From contig CAIUSO010000094.1 of the NCBI GenBank assembly GCA_903901875.1, positions 1 to 64,000 on the forward strand: a DNA stretch of 64,000 nucleotides, read 5' to 3'. The notes below the pieces were generated by a model, which was not told where the DNA came from, ran no database searches, and worked only from the letters and a program-made list of their open reading frames with translations. Below, one piece after another: positions 27,457 through 34,691 of the stretch. The stretch's first letter is position 1. Every line of letters starts with the position of its first letter. Made by a program: the position numbers and the translations under genes. The stretch comes from an uncultured Geobacteraceae bacterium (GTDB taxonomy: Bacteria; Desulfobacterota; Desulfuromonadia; Geobacterales; Pseudopelobacteraceae).

Positions 27457-28194
27457 ATGGCGGTGGTCGAGCAATTTCTTCGGACGTTGCTCGACCTGCT
27501 GCTCCCCCCCATCTGTCACATTTGTCATGCTTTCATTCCCAACGCGGGAACACTTCATATCTGCCCCCGTTGCCGGGAACAGTTATCCCCCGTGTCATCA
27601 CCACTCTGTCCCCTCTGCGGCATACCCTTCATCGGTGCCGGCGGAGACCACCGCTGCGGCCACTGTTTGGCACACCCGCCCCATTTTGAGAGAGCCCTGT
27701 CACACTATCGCTACGAAGGGGCGATACGGGAACTGCTCCACTCGTTCAAATATAATCGGCGTACTCATCTTCGCGCTCCCTTGGCTCTCCTTACCCTGGA
27801 GTGGCTCCCCCCTTTTCTGGCCGAACACTCTCCCCACCTGATAGTTCCGGTACCACTGCACCCTTCCCGGCTTCGCCAGAGGGGATTCAATCAGGCGGTG
27901 CTTATCGGCACGGTTTTGTCACGGCAGCTATCACTCCCCCTGATCCCGGATGCCCTGGTCCGTACCAGGGTCACGGAACCCCAGATCACTCTCCCGGCAG
28001 CGGAGCGCCGCACCAATGTTCATGATGCCTTTGCCGTCAAGAAGCCCGAATGTGTCGCCGGCAAGAGAATTCTCCTCCTTGACGACGTCATGACAACCGG
28101 CTCAACCGTCAACGAATGTGCACGAGTGCTGAAAAAGGCCGGTGCGGTACATATCATGGTGGTAACGGTAGCCCGAACGGCCCGTGAGAGCTAG
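27457..28194 (+). CDS. comF: ComF family phosphoribosyltransferase-like protein
   Basis: A 245-residue protein. The N-terminus has paired cysteines (CHICH, CPRC, CPLCG, CGHC) that form a zinc-binding module. The C-terminus is a phosphoribosyltransferase-type fold with ILLLDDVMTTGSTVNEC, the PRPP-binding loop. ComF proteins are linked to DNA uptake in competent bacteria; whether this cell is competent is unknown. It follows ppiA by six bases. Confidence 0.9.
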   Translation: MAVVEQFLRTLLDLLLPPICHICHAFIPNAGTLHICPRCREQLSPVSSPLCPLCGIPFIGAGGDHRCGHCLAHPPHFERALSHYRYEGAIRELLHSFKYNRRTHLRAPLALLTLEWLPPFLAEHSPHLIVPVPLHPSRLRQRGFNQAVLIGTVLSRQLSLPLIPDALVRTRVTEPQITLPAAERRTNVHDAFAVKKPECVAGKRILLLDDVMTTGSTVNECARVLKKAGAVHIMVVTVARTARES

Positions 28195-28275
28195 CATATA
28201 AGGTTTTATTTTCTTGACAATAACCGTACAGTTTCGTCATCATTGCGTATTGTTCATTTATATGTGGAGTAGCGT

Positions 28276-28737
28276 ATGCGATTATCGACCAAAAGTAGAT
28301 ACGGCCTGCGGGCCATGTTTGATATTGCCTTTAACTGTGGGCCAGAACCGGCACAGATCCAGGACATTTCCCGGCGTCAGCAAATTTCACCCCGCTATCT
28401 GGAGCAGATATTTCAGAATTTGAAACGGGCCGGCCTCTTAAAAAGTAAACGGGGCCCCCAGGGGGGGTATGTGCTGTCACGAAAACCGGAGGAAATATCG
28501 GTTCTGGATATCCTCAAGGCAACGGAACAGGATGTACTGCTGGTGGATTGTGTCGGAGTAACTCCGAAAAAACGACGGGGAAAATCGGAGTGCCAGTTTG
28601 AGGGGTGCTGCGTTACCCAGACCGTCTGGTCCGAAGCGAGTGCCATGCTCGATACACTGTTTGGCTCGATGACCCTGGAAACCCTCTGCCACAGAGCCCG
28701 CGCCATGAAGGGGGAGGAGAAGGAAGACCTCCCTTGA
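28276..28737 (+). CDS. Rrf2-family transcriptional regulator
   Basis: A 153-residue winged-helix regulator (MRLSTKSRYGLRAMFDIA, ISPRYLEQIFQNLKRAGLLKSKRGPQGGY). The C-terminal half carries four cysteines, D-C-V-G, then E-C-Q-F-E-G-C-C, spaced differently from IscR (C-x5-C-x5-C). A cluster ligated by these residues, or a thiol switch, is possible. No cysteine desulfurase or iscU gene follows, so its targets are elsewhere. GGAGTAGCGT precedes the ATG; TTGACA lies at 28214 but without a good -10. Confidence 0.85.
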   Translation: MRLSTKSRYGLRAMFDIAFNCGPEPAQIQDISRRQQISPRYLEQIFQNLKRAGLLKSKRGPQGGYVLSRKPEEISVLDILKATEQDVLLVDCVGVTPKKRRGKSECQFEGCCVTQTVWSEASAMLDTLFGSMTLETLCHRARAMKGEEKEDLP

Positions 28738-28752
28738 CGTGGTGCGTATCCG

Positions 28753-28902
28753 CTACGTGCGTTCCAGACTCCGTAGCATTCGCAGATAGTCGCGCTGGCT
28801 CTCCCATACCATGTTGGACAGCAGTGTGGTAAATGGTACATGGTTGCCATCATTGCAGTTACGAACGGCAGTCAGGTAGTCGCTCCGTAACAATGGCGGA
28901 AT
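28753..28902 (-). pseudogene. C-terminal remnant of a Fic-family protein
   Basis: The minus strand of this short gap reads IPPLLRSDYLTAVRNCNDGN, then HVPFTTLLSNMVWESQRDYL and RMLRSLERT before a stop at 28753. This matches the usual tail of Fic proteins (R-S-D-Y-x-x-A-L...P-F-x-x-F...E-T-Q-x-D-Y-L-R). No start codon or catalytic core precedes it, because the argA-like gene ends at 28908. It is a gene scar of about 50 residues. Confidence 0.55.
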
Positions 28903-28907
28903 TCTCG

Positions 28908-29357
28908 TTAAAGATCAAGAATCATGGCATTCTCATCGCAGTCGGGAAATTTGGGGCATTTGATGCAGTCACCCCACACCTTGTGGGGCAGTTCTGCCTT
29001 GTCCACCAGACGAAAACCATGTTTGGCAAAGAAGTCAGGTTTGTAGGTAAGACAGAAAATCCGCCGCAACCCAAGTTCACGGGCCTCAGCAATGCACGCC
29101 TGAACCAGCCGACTGCCGATTCCCTTGCGCCCTGAATGTTCAATAACCGCCACCGAGCGGACCTCGGCAAGATCCTCCCAGACGATATGGAGGGCCGCAG
29201 CCCCCATCAGGATACCATCATGTTCCACAACATAGAAATCACGCAACGACTCGTATATTTCAGAAAGTGAGCGGGAGAGCATATCCCCCCGGCTGGCATA
29301 GGTCATCAACAGTTTCTGAATTTCCTTTACATCGGCAATTTGACCTTTTCTGACCAC
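28908..29357 (-). CDS. argA: GNAT N-acetyltransferase, ArgA-like (N-acetylglutamate synthase)
   Basis: A 149-residue single GNAT domain. VRSVAVIEHSGRKGIGSRLV is the acetyl-CoA binding loop. The C-terminus W-G-D-C-I-K-C-P-K-F-P-D-C-D-E matches the acetyltransferase domain of short ArgA-type N-acetylglutamate synthases, the first step of arginine synthesis. It lacks the amino-acid kinase domain of classical ArgA, as is usual for this short type. The symbol is by family resemblance. It is transcribed with ybaK and hypE on the minus strand. Confidence 0.75.
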   Translation of the reverse strand: MVRKGQIADVKEIQKLLMTYASRGDMLSRSLSEIYESLRDFYVVEHDGILMGAAALHIVWEDLAEVRSVAVIEHSGRKGIGSRLVQACIAEARELGLRRIFCLTYKPDFFAKHGFRLVDKAELPHKVWGDCIKCPKFPDCDENAMILDL

Positions 29358-29373
29358 ACTATTCCCCTTTTCT

Positions 29374-29859
29374 TTATCTGATACCTACCGTAACCATGTG
29401 GGGTTTGAGCACCCGGACCAGTTCGGCCGGAGCCATTCCGACCAGATATCCCCGTTTCCCCCCGTTTATATACAGCTTTTCCAGTCCGCCAATACTCTCT
29501 TCCATGTAGACCGGCATTGTCTGACGGGTTCCGAACGGGGAGGTACCGCCAAACAGATATCCGGTCAGCTTCTGTGCCGTGTCGAGGGAACAGGGGGTAA
29601 CCTGTTTCACCCCCCTGATGCGGGCAAGTTCCTTGGTTGAAACCTGCATATCACCATGCATCAGAACCAGCAGTGGCTTACGGTTGTCATCCTCCATCAC
29701 CAGTGTCTTGATGACGGCATGTTCAACTATGCCAAGCTCCCGGGAAGAGGCGGCTGTCCCCCCCTTTTCCTCATAGACATAGGGATGGTCAGTGAACGAA
29801 ATCTTTTCCGCCCGGAGCTGTCGCACAGCCGCTGTGACCGGTGTCTTATCTCTGGCCAT
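29374..29859 (-). CDS. ybaK: Cys-tRNA(Pro)/Cys-tRNA deacylase (YbaK)
   Basis: A 161-residue editing enzyme that hydrolyses Cys-tRNA(Pro) made by prolyl-tRNA synthetase error. It has the YbaK/ProX fold with K-T-L-V near residue 50 and G-Y-L-F-G-G-T-S-P-F-G in the active loop. The ATG at 29859 starts MARDKTPVTAA; the open frame to 29916 overlaps hypE and is unlikely to be used. The gap to hypE is one base. Confidence 0.9.
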   Translation of the reverse strand: MARDKTPVTAAVRQLRAEKISFTDHPYVYEEKGGTAASSRELGIVEHAVIKTLVMEDDNRKPLLVLMHGDMQVSTKELARIRGVKQVTPCSLDTAQKLTGYLFGGTSPFGTRQTMPVYMEESIGGLEKLYINGGKRGYLVGMAPAELVRVLKPHMVTVGIR

Positions 29860-29860
29860 C

Positions 29861-30874
29861 TCAGCAAATCCTCGGCAATTGCTCGCCGGACAACATCTCA
29901 ACCGCCCGAATGCCACCGATCACGGTCTCCATGTCAACCCGCCCCGCCGGACCTGCCCCAACGGTACCAATTATGGCGGCATCCCTGCCGAGGGGATGGG
30001 CTCGAAAGGTGGCCAGTGCTCTGTCTGCCACCTTGGACGACACAAACGCCAGAAGCTTCCCTTCATTGGCGACAAAGAGCGGATCTAGCCCCAGAATCCC
30101 GCAGACGCCCCGAACTGCCGGCTTCACCGGCAGGGACTCTTCCCGGAGCCTGATGGTGACCGACGACTGGAGGGCTATCTCCTTGATAGTCGTTGCCACC
30201 CCACCACGGGTCGGATCACGCAGGACATGCAGATCAGCACCGAGGCTCGCCACAAGCTCAGCGGTCAGGCCGTTGAGGGGCGCAGAGTCACTGCATATTT
30301 CCGCGCTGACCTCCAGACCTTCACGGCCAGCCATCACCGCAATGCCATGGTCGCCAATGGTCCCGTTGATAATAATCACATCACCCGGTTGGGCATTGGC
30401 TCCATGTATGGTCAGGTCATGTTCCACCGCCCCGATCCCCGAAGTGGCAATAAACAGTTTATCCCCCTTGCCGCGGGGAACCACTTTGGTATCTCCGGTA
30501 ACAATCCGCACCCCTGCCCCATCGGCAGCCCCACGCATATCCTCCAGTATCACCCTCAGGCTTTCCTTGCTGAATCCCTCTTCTATGATCAGGCCGACAC
30601 TCAGCCACAGGGGTCTGGCCCCCATCATCGCCAGATCATTGACCGTACCATGGACCGCAAGACTGCCGATGGTGCCTCCCGGAAAAAAAATCGGATCAAC
30701 CACAAAGGTGTCTGTCGTAAAGGCAAGACGACCGGTAATACCGTCAAGCAGTGCCGCATCGTTCTGCCCGGCGGCAGAGGTTCCGCTGAGAAGCGGAATA
30801 ATCAGTTCATCAAGTAACTGATGGGACAGCCGTCCACCACTGCCGTGCCCCAGCAGAATCAGGTCGTTATTCAT
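29861..30874 (-). CDS. hypE: Hydrogenase maturation protein HypE
   Basis: A 337-residue PurM-like ATPase that dehydrates the carbamoylated C-terminal cysteine to thiocyanate for the NiFe hydrogenase cyanide ligands. The N-terminus has L-L-G-H-G-S-G-G, the centre F-T-T-D-T-F-V-V-D-P, and the chain ends in P-R-I-C, the modified cysteine tail. ATG 30874 (MNNDLILLGHG) is chosen over 30913. No other hyp or hydrogenase gene is in the window; upstream genes may have been separated. Confidence 0.94.
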   Translation of the reverse strand: MNNDLILLGHGSGGRLSHQLLDELIIPLLSGTSAAGQNDAALLDGITGRLAFTTDTFVVDPIFFPGGTIGSLAVHGTVNDLAMMGARPLWLSVGLIIEEGFSKESLRVILEDMRGAADGAGVRIVTGDTKVVPRGKGDKLFIATSGIGAVEHDLTIHGANAQPGDVIIINGTIGDHGIAVMAGREGLEVSAEICSDSAPLNGLTAELVASLGADLHVLRDPTRGGVATTIKEIALQSSVTIRLREESLPVKPAVRGVCGILGLDPLFVANEGKLLAFVSSKVADRALATFRAHPLGRDAAIIGTVGAGPAGRVDMETVIGGIRAVEMLSGEQLPRIC

Positions 30875-31008
30875 AATCGCCACATCCCCCAAAAATGGTA
30901 AAGCATAACACACTTCCCCTCCGGTGTCACTTCAGCTTTTTATATTCACATAAATGGGTGACTTATGCTATAGGTAACGCTTATAAAAACTGAACCATGG
31001 GGGATTGC

Positions 31009-32355
31009 ATGACGGAATATAGACCACTACGACAGCTGCCCGAACCGTCCGCTTACAAAACAGGAGATGTGCTGGTATTGGTAGGGGAGCTTTTCGGTCG
31101 CGGCTACGCTAACGGCCTTGTTGACGAAGCACGACGTGTTGGCATGACCATTATCGGCACCACGGTCGGACGTCGGGACACGGACGGCACCCTGAGACCC
31201 CTGACTGTTGAAGAGCGGGAGCAGGCGGAAATTCTCTTGGGTGGGAAGATTGTCAACATCCCCCTTGAAGCAGGATTCGACCTGGAAAGCGTCGATGGTG
31301 TACCTTCCATTGCCGAGCAGCTTAAGAAGGCCCGGCCCGACGATTATGCCTCCATCAGTTTTATCGAAGGGAGTGTGGAAAATGCCCGGCAGGCCGGTAC
31401 GACCAGACTCCGTTCCCATCTGGCTGAACTTGAAAAAGAACTGATCCAGCTGATTCCGCCCGGAGCAAACGTGCTCGTGGCACACGCCATGGCGGGGGGA
31501 ATTCCCCGTGTGCGGGTATTCATGCCGCTCCTGAACCGGATATTTAAAGGAACCGGCGAAAAATATCTGGCCTCGGAGCTGTTCTGGAACAGCCCCCTGG
31601 GGCAGCTCTGCGACAGCAGCTTTAATGAAGTAACCGCCGATACCTTTCGTTACCTGATTGAAGAGACCACCGCGCTGCGGGAGCGCACTACGGCATCCGG
31701 CGGTCGTATCTGTTATTCGGCCTACGGCTACCATGGCACGGAAGTACTGGTGAACGGCAGCTATCAGTGGCAGTCTTACACCCCCTATGTTCAGGGTTTT
31801 GCCAAGATGAGACTGGAAGATATAGCCGCAGAGGCCACATCCCGTGGCATTCCGGCCACTGTGTACAACTGTCCGGAAATCCAGACCAACTCCAGTGCCC
31901 TGTTCCTTGGTGTGGAAATTTCCCTCTATCCGCTGCTGGGCGCAATTCGCCGTGAAGCGGGAGAAGAGAATGCAGCTCACCTGGAGGCGTGCTGTCAGGC
32001 CATGTTAAAAGAGGGAGAAAGCATCGCCTCATTGTTGGAACGTGCTGACCGCTACCTCTCCTCACCACTGCTTGCAGAAATCGTCGATTTTTCCACCTGG
32101 CCCCAGCACAATACCCGTGAACAGGCCGAGTTAATGTTGGCAAGTTCTGCCGAATTAATGGATATGCATCAGGACCAAAAACAGTTGATCTGCGCCGAAT
32201 TGTCACGAATCGTCTTCCTGACCACCGGGCGCATCATGCTGCACAGTGCCTGGAATCCACCCGCTTCAACCGTCTGGCTCAATCACGACATTCTGGCTCG
32301 GCTGCTGGCTGACGAGCTGGGTGCAGGCATCCTGTGCCAAAAAGGAACCGTATGA
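31009..32355 (+). CDS. Conserved protein, possibly FabMG-like enoyl-ACP reductase
   Basis: A 448-residue soluble protein. The N-terminus (DVLVLVGELFGRGYANGLVDEARRVGM) looks like a Rossmann-type nucleotide-binding turn. Further motifs include NVLVAHAMAGGIPRVRVFMPLLNRIFKG and RICYSAYGYHGTEVLVNG. I tentatively relate it to the family annotated as FabMG-type enoyl-ACP reductase, from memory and with low certainty. It is coupled to bamD by an ATGA overlap and to plsY beyond, which fits a lipid or envelope role. Start 31009 has GGGGGA upstream; 30997 is an alternative. Confidence 0.55.
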   Translation: MTEYRPLRQLPEPSAYKTGDVLVLVGELFGRGYANGLVDEARRVGMTIIGTTVGRRDTDGTLRPLTVEEREQAEILLGGKIVNIPLEAGFDLESVDGVPSIAEQLKKARPDDYASISFIEGSVENARQAGTTRLRSHLAELEKELIQLIPPGANVLVAHAMAGGIPRVRVFMPLLNRIFKGTGEKYLASELFWNSPLGQLCDSSFNEVTADTFRYLIEETTALRERTTASGGRICYSAYGYHGTEVLVNGSYQWQSYTPYVQGFAKMRLEDIAAEATSRGIPATVYNCPEIQTNSSALFLGVEISLYPLLGAIRREAGEENAAHLEACCQAMLKEGESIASLLERADRYLSSPLLAEIVDFSTWPQHNTREQAELMLASSAELMDMHQDQKQLICAELSRIVFLTTGRIMLHSAWNPPASTVWLNHDILARLLADELGAGILCQKGTV

Positions 32356-33098
32356 ACGGAGTATCACGAGTAGTCATGGCGTGGGTACTGGCTTCTTCAC
32401 TTCTCGCCGGATGCGCGACCACTCCGGTGGTCAAACCGGCCGACGTGCTCTATAAAGAGGCGGAGGTGCTCTTTCAGGACAAGAGCTATGAAGAAGCCAT
32501 CACCCAGTACAAAAAGGTGAAAGAGACCTACGAGTCGGCGGAACTCTCCACCAAAGCCGAGCTCAGAATCGCTGACGCCTATTTCCTCAACAAAGACTAC
32601 ATTGAGGCCGCCGCCGGTTATGAAGACTTTCGGAAGATGCATCCCAAACATCTCCAGGCCGAGTATGCCCTGTTTCGGCAGGCGGTCAGTTACTTTAACC
32701 AGATCCATGGCATTGACACCGACCAGACCCCGGTAAAAAATGCCCTGGCAACATTCGACTCCTACCTGATACTTTTTCCCGCCGGAGCCAACCAGGCTGA
32801 GGTCAGGGACAAACGTTCGGAGTGCCGGGACAAACAGTTGCAATATGAGCTATACGTCGGTAAATTTTACCTGAAAACCGATGCCCACAAGGCGGCAATC
32901 GGCCGTTTTGAAGAGGCACTGAAAAACTTTTCCGAACAGAAGCGACGGGATGAAGTTCTCTACTATCTGCGCAAAGCCTATCTGGAAACCAAACAGAATG
33001 AGAAAGGGGATGAGATTGTTGTTCGCCTCGGCAAAGAATTCCCCGACAGCACCTTTCTGGCCCGGATCAGGGAGGAAATGGGGGTTCAGAAAAAATGA
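32352..33098 (+). CDS. bamD: Outer-membrane assembly lipoprotein BamD
   Basis: A 248-residue lipoprotein with lipobox L-L-A-G-C21 and TPR-like helical repeats across the rest (ADVLYKEAEVLFQDKSYEEAI, then AELRIADAYFLNKDYIEAA). BamD is the essential partner of BamA in folding outer-membrane barrels. Start 32352 overlaps the upstream stop (ATGA), and its own stop overlaps plsY the same way, so the three genes form a tightly coupled unit. Confidence 0.88.
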   Translation: MNGVSRVVMAWVLASSLLAGCATTPVVKPADVLYKEAEVLFQDKSYEEAITQYKKVKETYESAELSTKAELRIADAYFLNKDYIEAAAGYEDFRKMHPKHLQAEYALFRQAVSYFNQIHGIDTDQTPVKNALATFDSYLILFPAGANQAEVRDKRSECRDKQLQYELYVGKFYLKTDAHKAAIGRFEEALKNFSEQKRRDEVLYYLRKAYLETKQNEKGDEIVVRLGKEFPDSTFLARIREEMGVQKK

Positions 33099-33679
33099 TC
33101 ACGCTCTCTCTGCTTCTGGCGGCATCCTACCTGATCGGCTCTATCCCGACCGGCCTGCTCCTCGGCAAAGCATACGGCATTGATGTCCGTACCAAAGGGA
33201 GCGGCAACATCGGTGCCACCAACCTCTACCGGACGGTGGGGCGAAAGGTCGGCATCATGACACTGGCAGGGGATTGCCTGAAGGGACTGCTTCCGGTGCT
33301 GTATGTTGCCCACGGCACGTTTCCGGCAGAGTACGCTTCCTGGGTAGGACTGGCAGCATTCTGCGGCCATGTCTTTTCGATCTTTCTCACGTTCAAGGGG
33401 GGTAAAGGGGTAGCAACGGCCCTGGGGGTATTTCTGGCACTGGCTCCGCGGGCGGTGGCGTGCGCCATCGCACTGTTCGCCGTGACCATGTACCTCTGGC
33501 GCTACGTTTCCCTCGGCTCAATCTGTGCCGCCATTGCCATGCCGGTGGCGGTGTATGCACTGGGGGGAGCACACAGCGTTGTCATCGTAACCCTGGCAAT
33601 CGCCCTGATCGTCGTACTCCGCCATGTCGAAAATATTAAACGGCTCCTCGCCGGAACGGAGAACCGGTTCAAGGCATGA
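33095..33679 (+). CDS. plsY: Acyl-phosphate:glycerol-3-phosphate acyltransferase PlsY
   Basis: A 194-residue membrane enzyme with about five membrane segments. Its three conserved motifs are visible: SYLIGSIPTGLLLGK, GSGNIGATNLYRTVG (glycerol-phosphate site) and FKGGKGVATALG. It makes lysophosphatidate from acyl phosphate, the first phospholipid step. It overlaps bamD by four bases and the convergent DTW gene by 11 bp. Confidence 0.95.
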   Translation: MITLSLLLAASYLIGSIPTGLLLGKAYGIDVRTKGSGNIGATNLYRTVGRKVGIMTLAGDCLKGLLPVLYVAHGTFPAEYASWVGLAAFCGHVFSIFLTFKGGKGVATALGVFLALAPRAVACAIALFAVTMYLWRYVSLGSICAAIAMPVAVYALGGAHSVVIVTLAIALIVVLRHVENIKRLLAGTENRFKA

Positions 33680-34205
33680 GTTGGGGCGGGCACGAAATAT
33701 TCGTGCCGCTCCGACTCCCCGGCAGGGAGCCCCGCATCACCCCTTCAGGCCTGATAAATGCCAGAAAACGTTCGTACAGCAGTTCTGCCTCTTCATGTTT
33801 TCCAAACATCCGCAGTACCTCTATCACGCATTCGGCGGTACAAAGCCCTTCTTCTTTCTGATTTTTTCTCAAGTTGTACCGTGATTTTACTCCCGTAGAA
33901 AGACCGATACGGGGAATCGTCAGGAGGTAGGGGCTCCGCTGGTGAATTTTACGCGCTTCGTGCCAGGTGCCGTCAATGAGTACCACCCGGGAAATTGCCT
34001 CCAGCCCGACAGCGTTCACGTCAACGGCACCGGGATACACCAGAGCAACGCCCCCTGCGGCAATGTCCTCCAGCAGATGAACCGGCGGCACCATACGATC
34101 CCAGCGAACCTGCTCTGCGGCCGTACCAAGTACGTCAACCACCAGCTGTCCGGTATTGGAACGCTTTTCAAATTCCTTAAAATGGGTCAGCAGCGTAATA
34201 TTCAT
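33669..34205 (-). CDS. DTW-domain tRNA-uridine aminocarboxypropyltransferase-like protein
   Basis: A 178-residue DTW-domain protein. I-D-G-T-W-H-E-A-R-K is the signature (D-x-T-W), preceded by GGVALVYPGAVDVNA and followed by TIPRIGLSTGVKSRYNLRKN. Characterised members (TapT/Tuaa) add a 3-amino-3-carboxypropyl group from SAM to tRNA uridine (acp3U). The start at 34205 gives MNITLLTHFKEFEKRSNTG, as in short members. It directly follows the Gre-like gene, whose stop is two bases away. Confidence 0.85.
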   Translation of the reverse strand: MNITLLTHFKEFEKRSNTGQLVVDVLGTAAEQVRWDRMVPPVHLLEDIAAGGVALVYPGAVDVNAVGLEAISRVVLIDGTWHEARKIHQRSPYLLTIPRIGLSTGVKSRYNLRKNQKEEGLCTAECVIEVLRMFGKHEEAELLYERFLAFIRPEGVMRGSLPGSRSGTNISCPPQLMP

Positions 34206-34206
34206 C

Positions 34207-34689
34207 TCAGCAGACCGACCGAATGGTGAAAATTGGTGCCCCGGCCGAATCTTCATTCTGCACATCATCGCCGCTCCGCAGTCCCAGCAGCCGTTTCCCC
34301 AGGGGAGAACCGGGAGTAATGACCATGATCTCCCCCTCCCCGTCGGCACACTTCATCCCTCCCCCCTGGGGGCCAAGAAAGAACCGTCGCAGTGAACCGT
34401 CATCCCCCTCCAGGGTCACCAGCGCGGTCAACCGGATCGGTGTCTCATCATCAAACGTTTGAAGCACCAGACAACGATAGGATTCCAGGGCAATCCGGAT
34501 TTCCTGGGCCCGGTTTGCCTGTCCCTGGGCTATATAGGAGGCCTCCAGGGCGGTCGTGTCATATTTGTTGTCCGGCAGACATTCCGCATGGGTGGCGGCC
34601 CCGTGTGCTGCCAACGCCGCCTGGGAAAAAACCGACAGATCGGCACTGAGGGCCGCCATTATCTTCTCCACGAGCTGTTCTTTGATCAT
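34207..34689 (-). CDS. GreA/GreB-like transcription factor
   Basis: A 160-residue protein. The C-terminal half (residues about 85-155) has the GreA/GreB C-terminal fold with VITPGSPLGKRLLGLRSGDDV, the P-x-S-P-L-G-x-x-L-x-G-x-x-x-G-D motif. The N-terminal half is shorter and less coiled than in true GreA, without clear acidic tip residues that stimulate RNA cleavage, so it may bind polymerase without that activity. It lies just downstream of the UPF0182 gene on the minus strand. Confidence 0.75.
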   Translation of the reverse strand: MIKEQLVEKIMAALSADLSVFSQAALAAHGAATHAECLPDNKYDTTALEASYIAQGQANRAQEIRIALESYRCLVLQTFDDETPIRLTALVTLEGDDGSLRRFFLGPQGGGMKCADGEGEIMVITPGSPLGKRLLGLRSGDDVQNEDSAGAPIFTIRSVC

Positions 34690-34691
34690 TA

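Noticed and set aside
28214-28242. TTGACA before rrf2 as a sigma-70 promoter
   Set aside because: The -35 is perfect but the hexamer 17 bp on (TCATCA) is poor; left uncalled.
29841-30821. Plus-strand frame of over 300 codons opposite hypE
   Set aside because: Ser/Pro/Arg-rich low-complexity product, antisense to a conserved gene with the P-R-I-C ending.
31027-31980. Minus-strand frame of about 317 codons opposite the FabMG-like gene
   Set aside because: No domain, no ribosome site, and the plus-strand gene is coupled to bamD.
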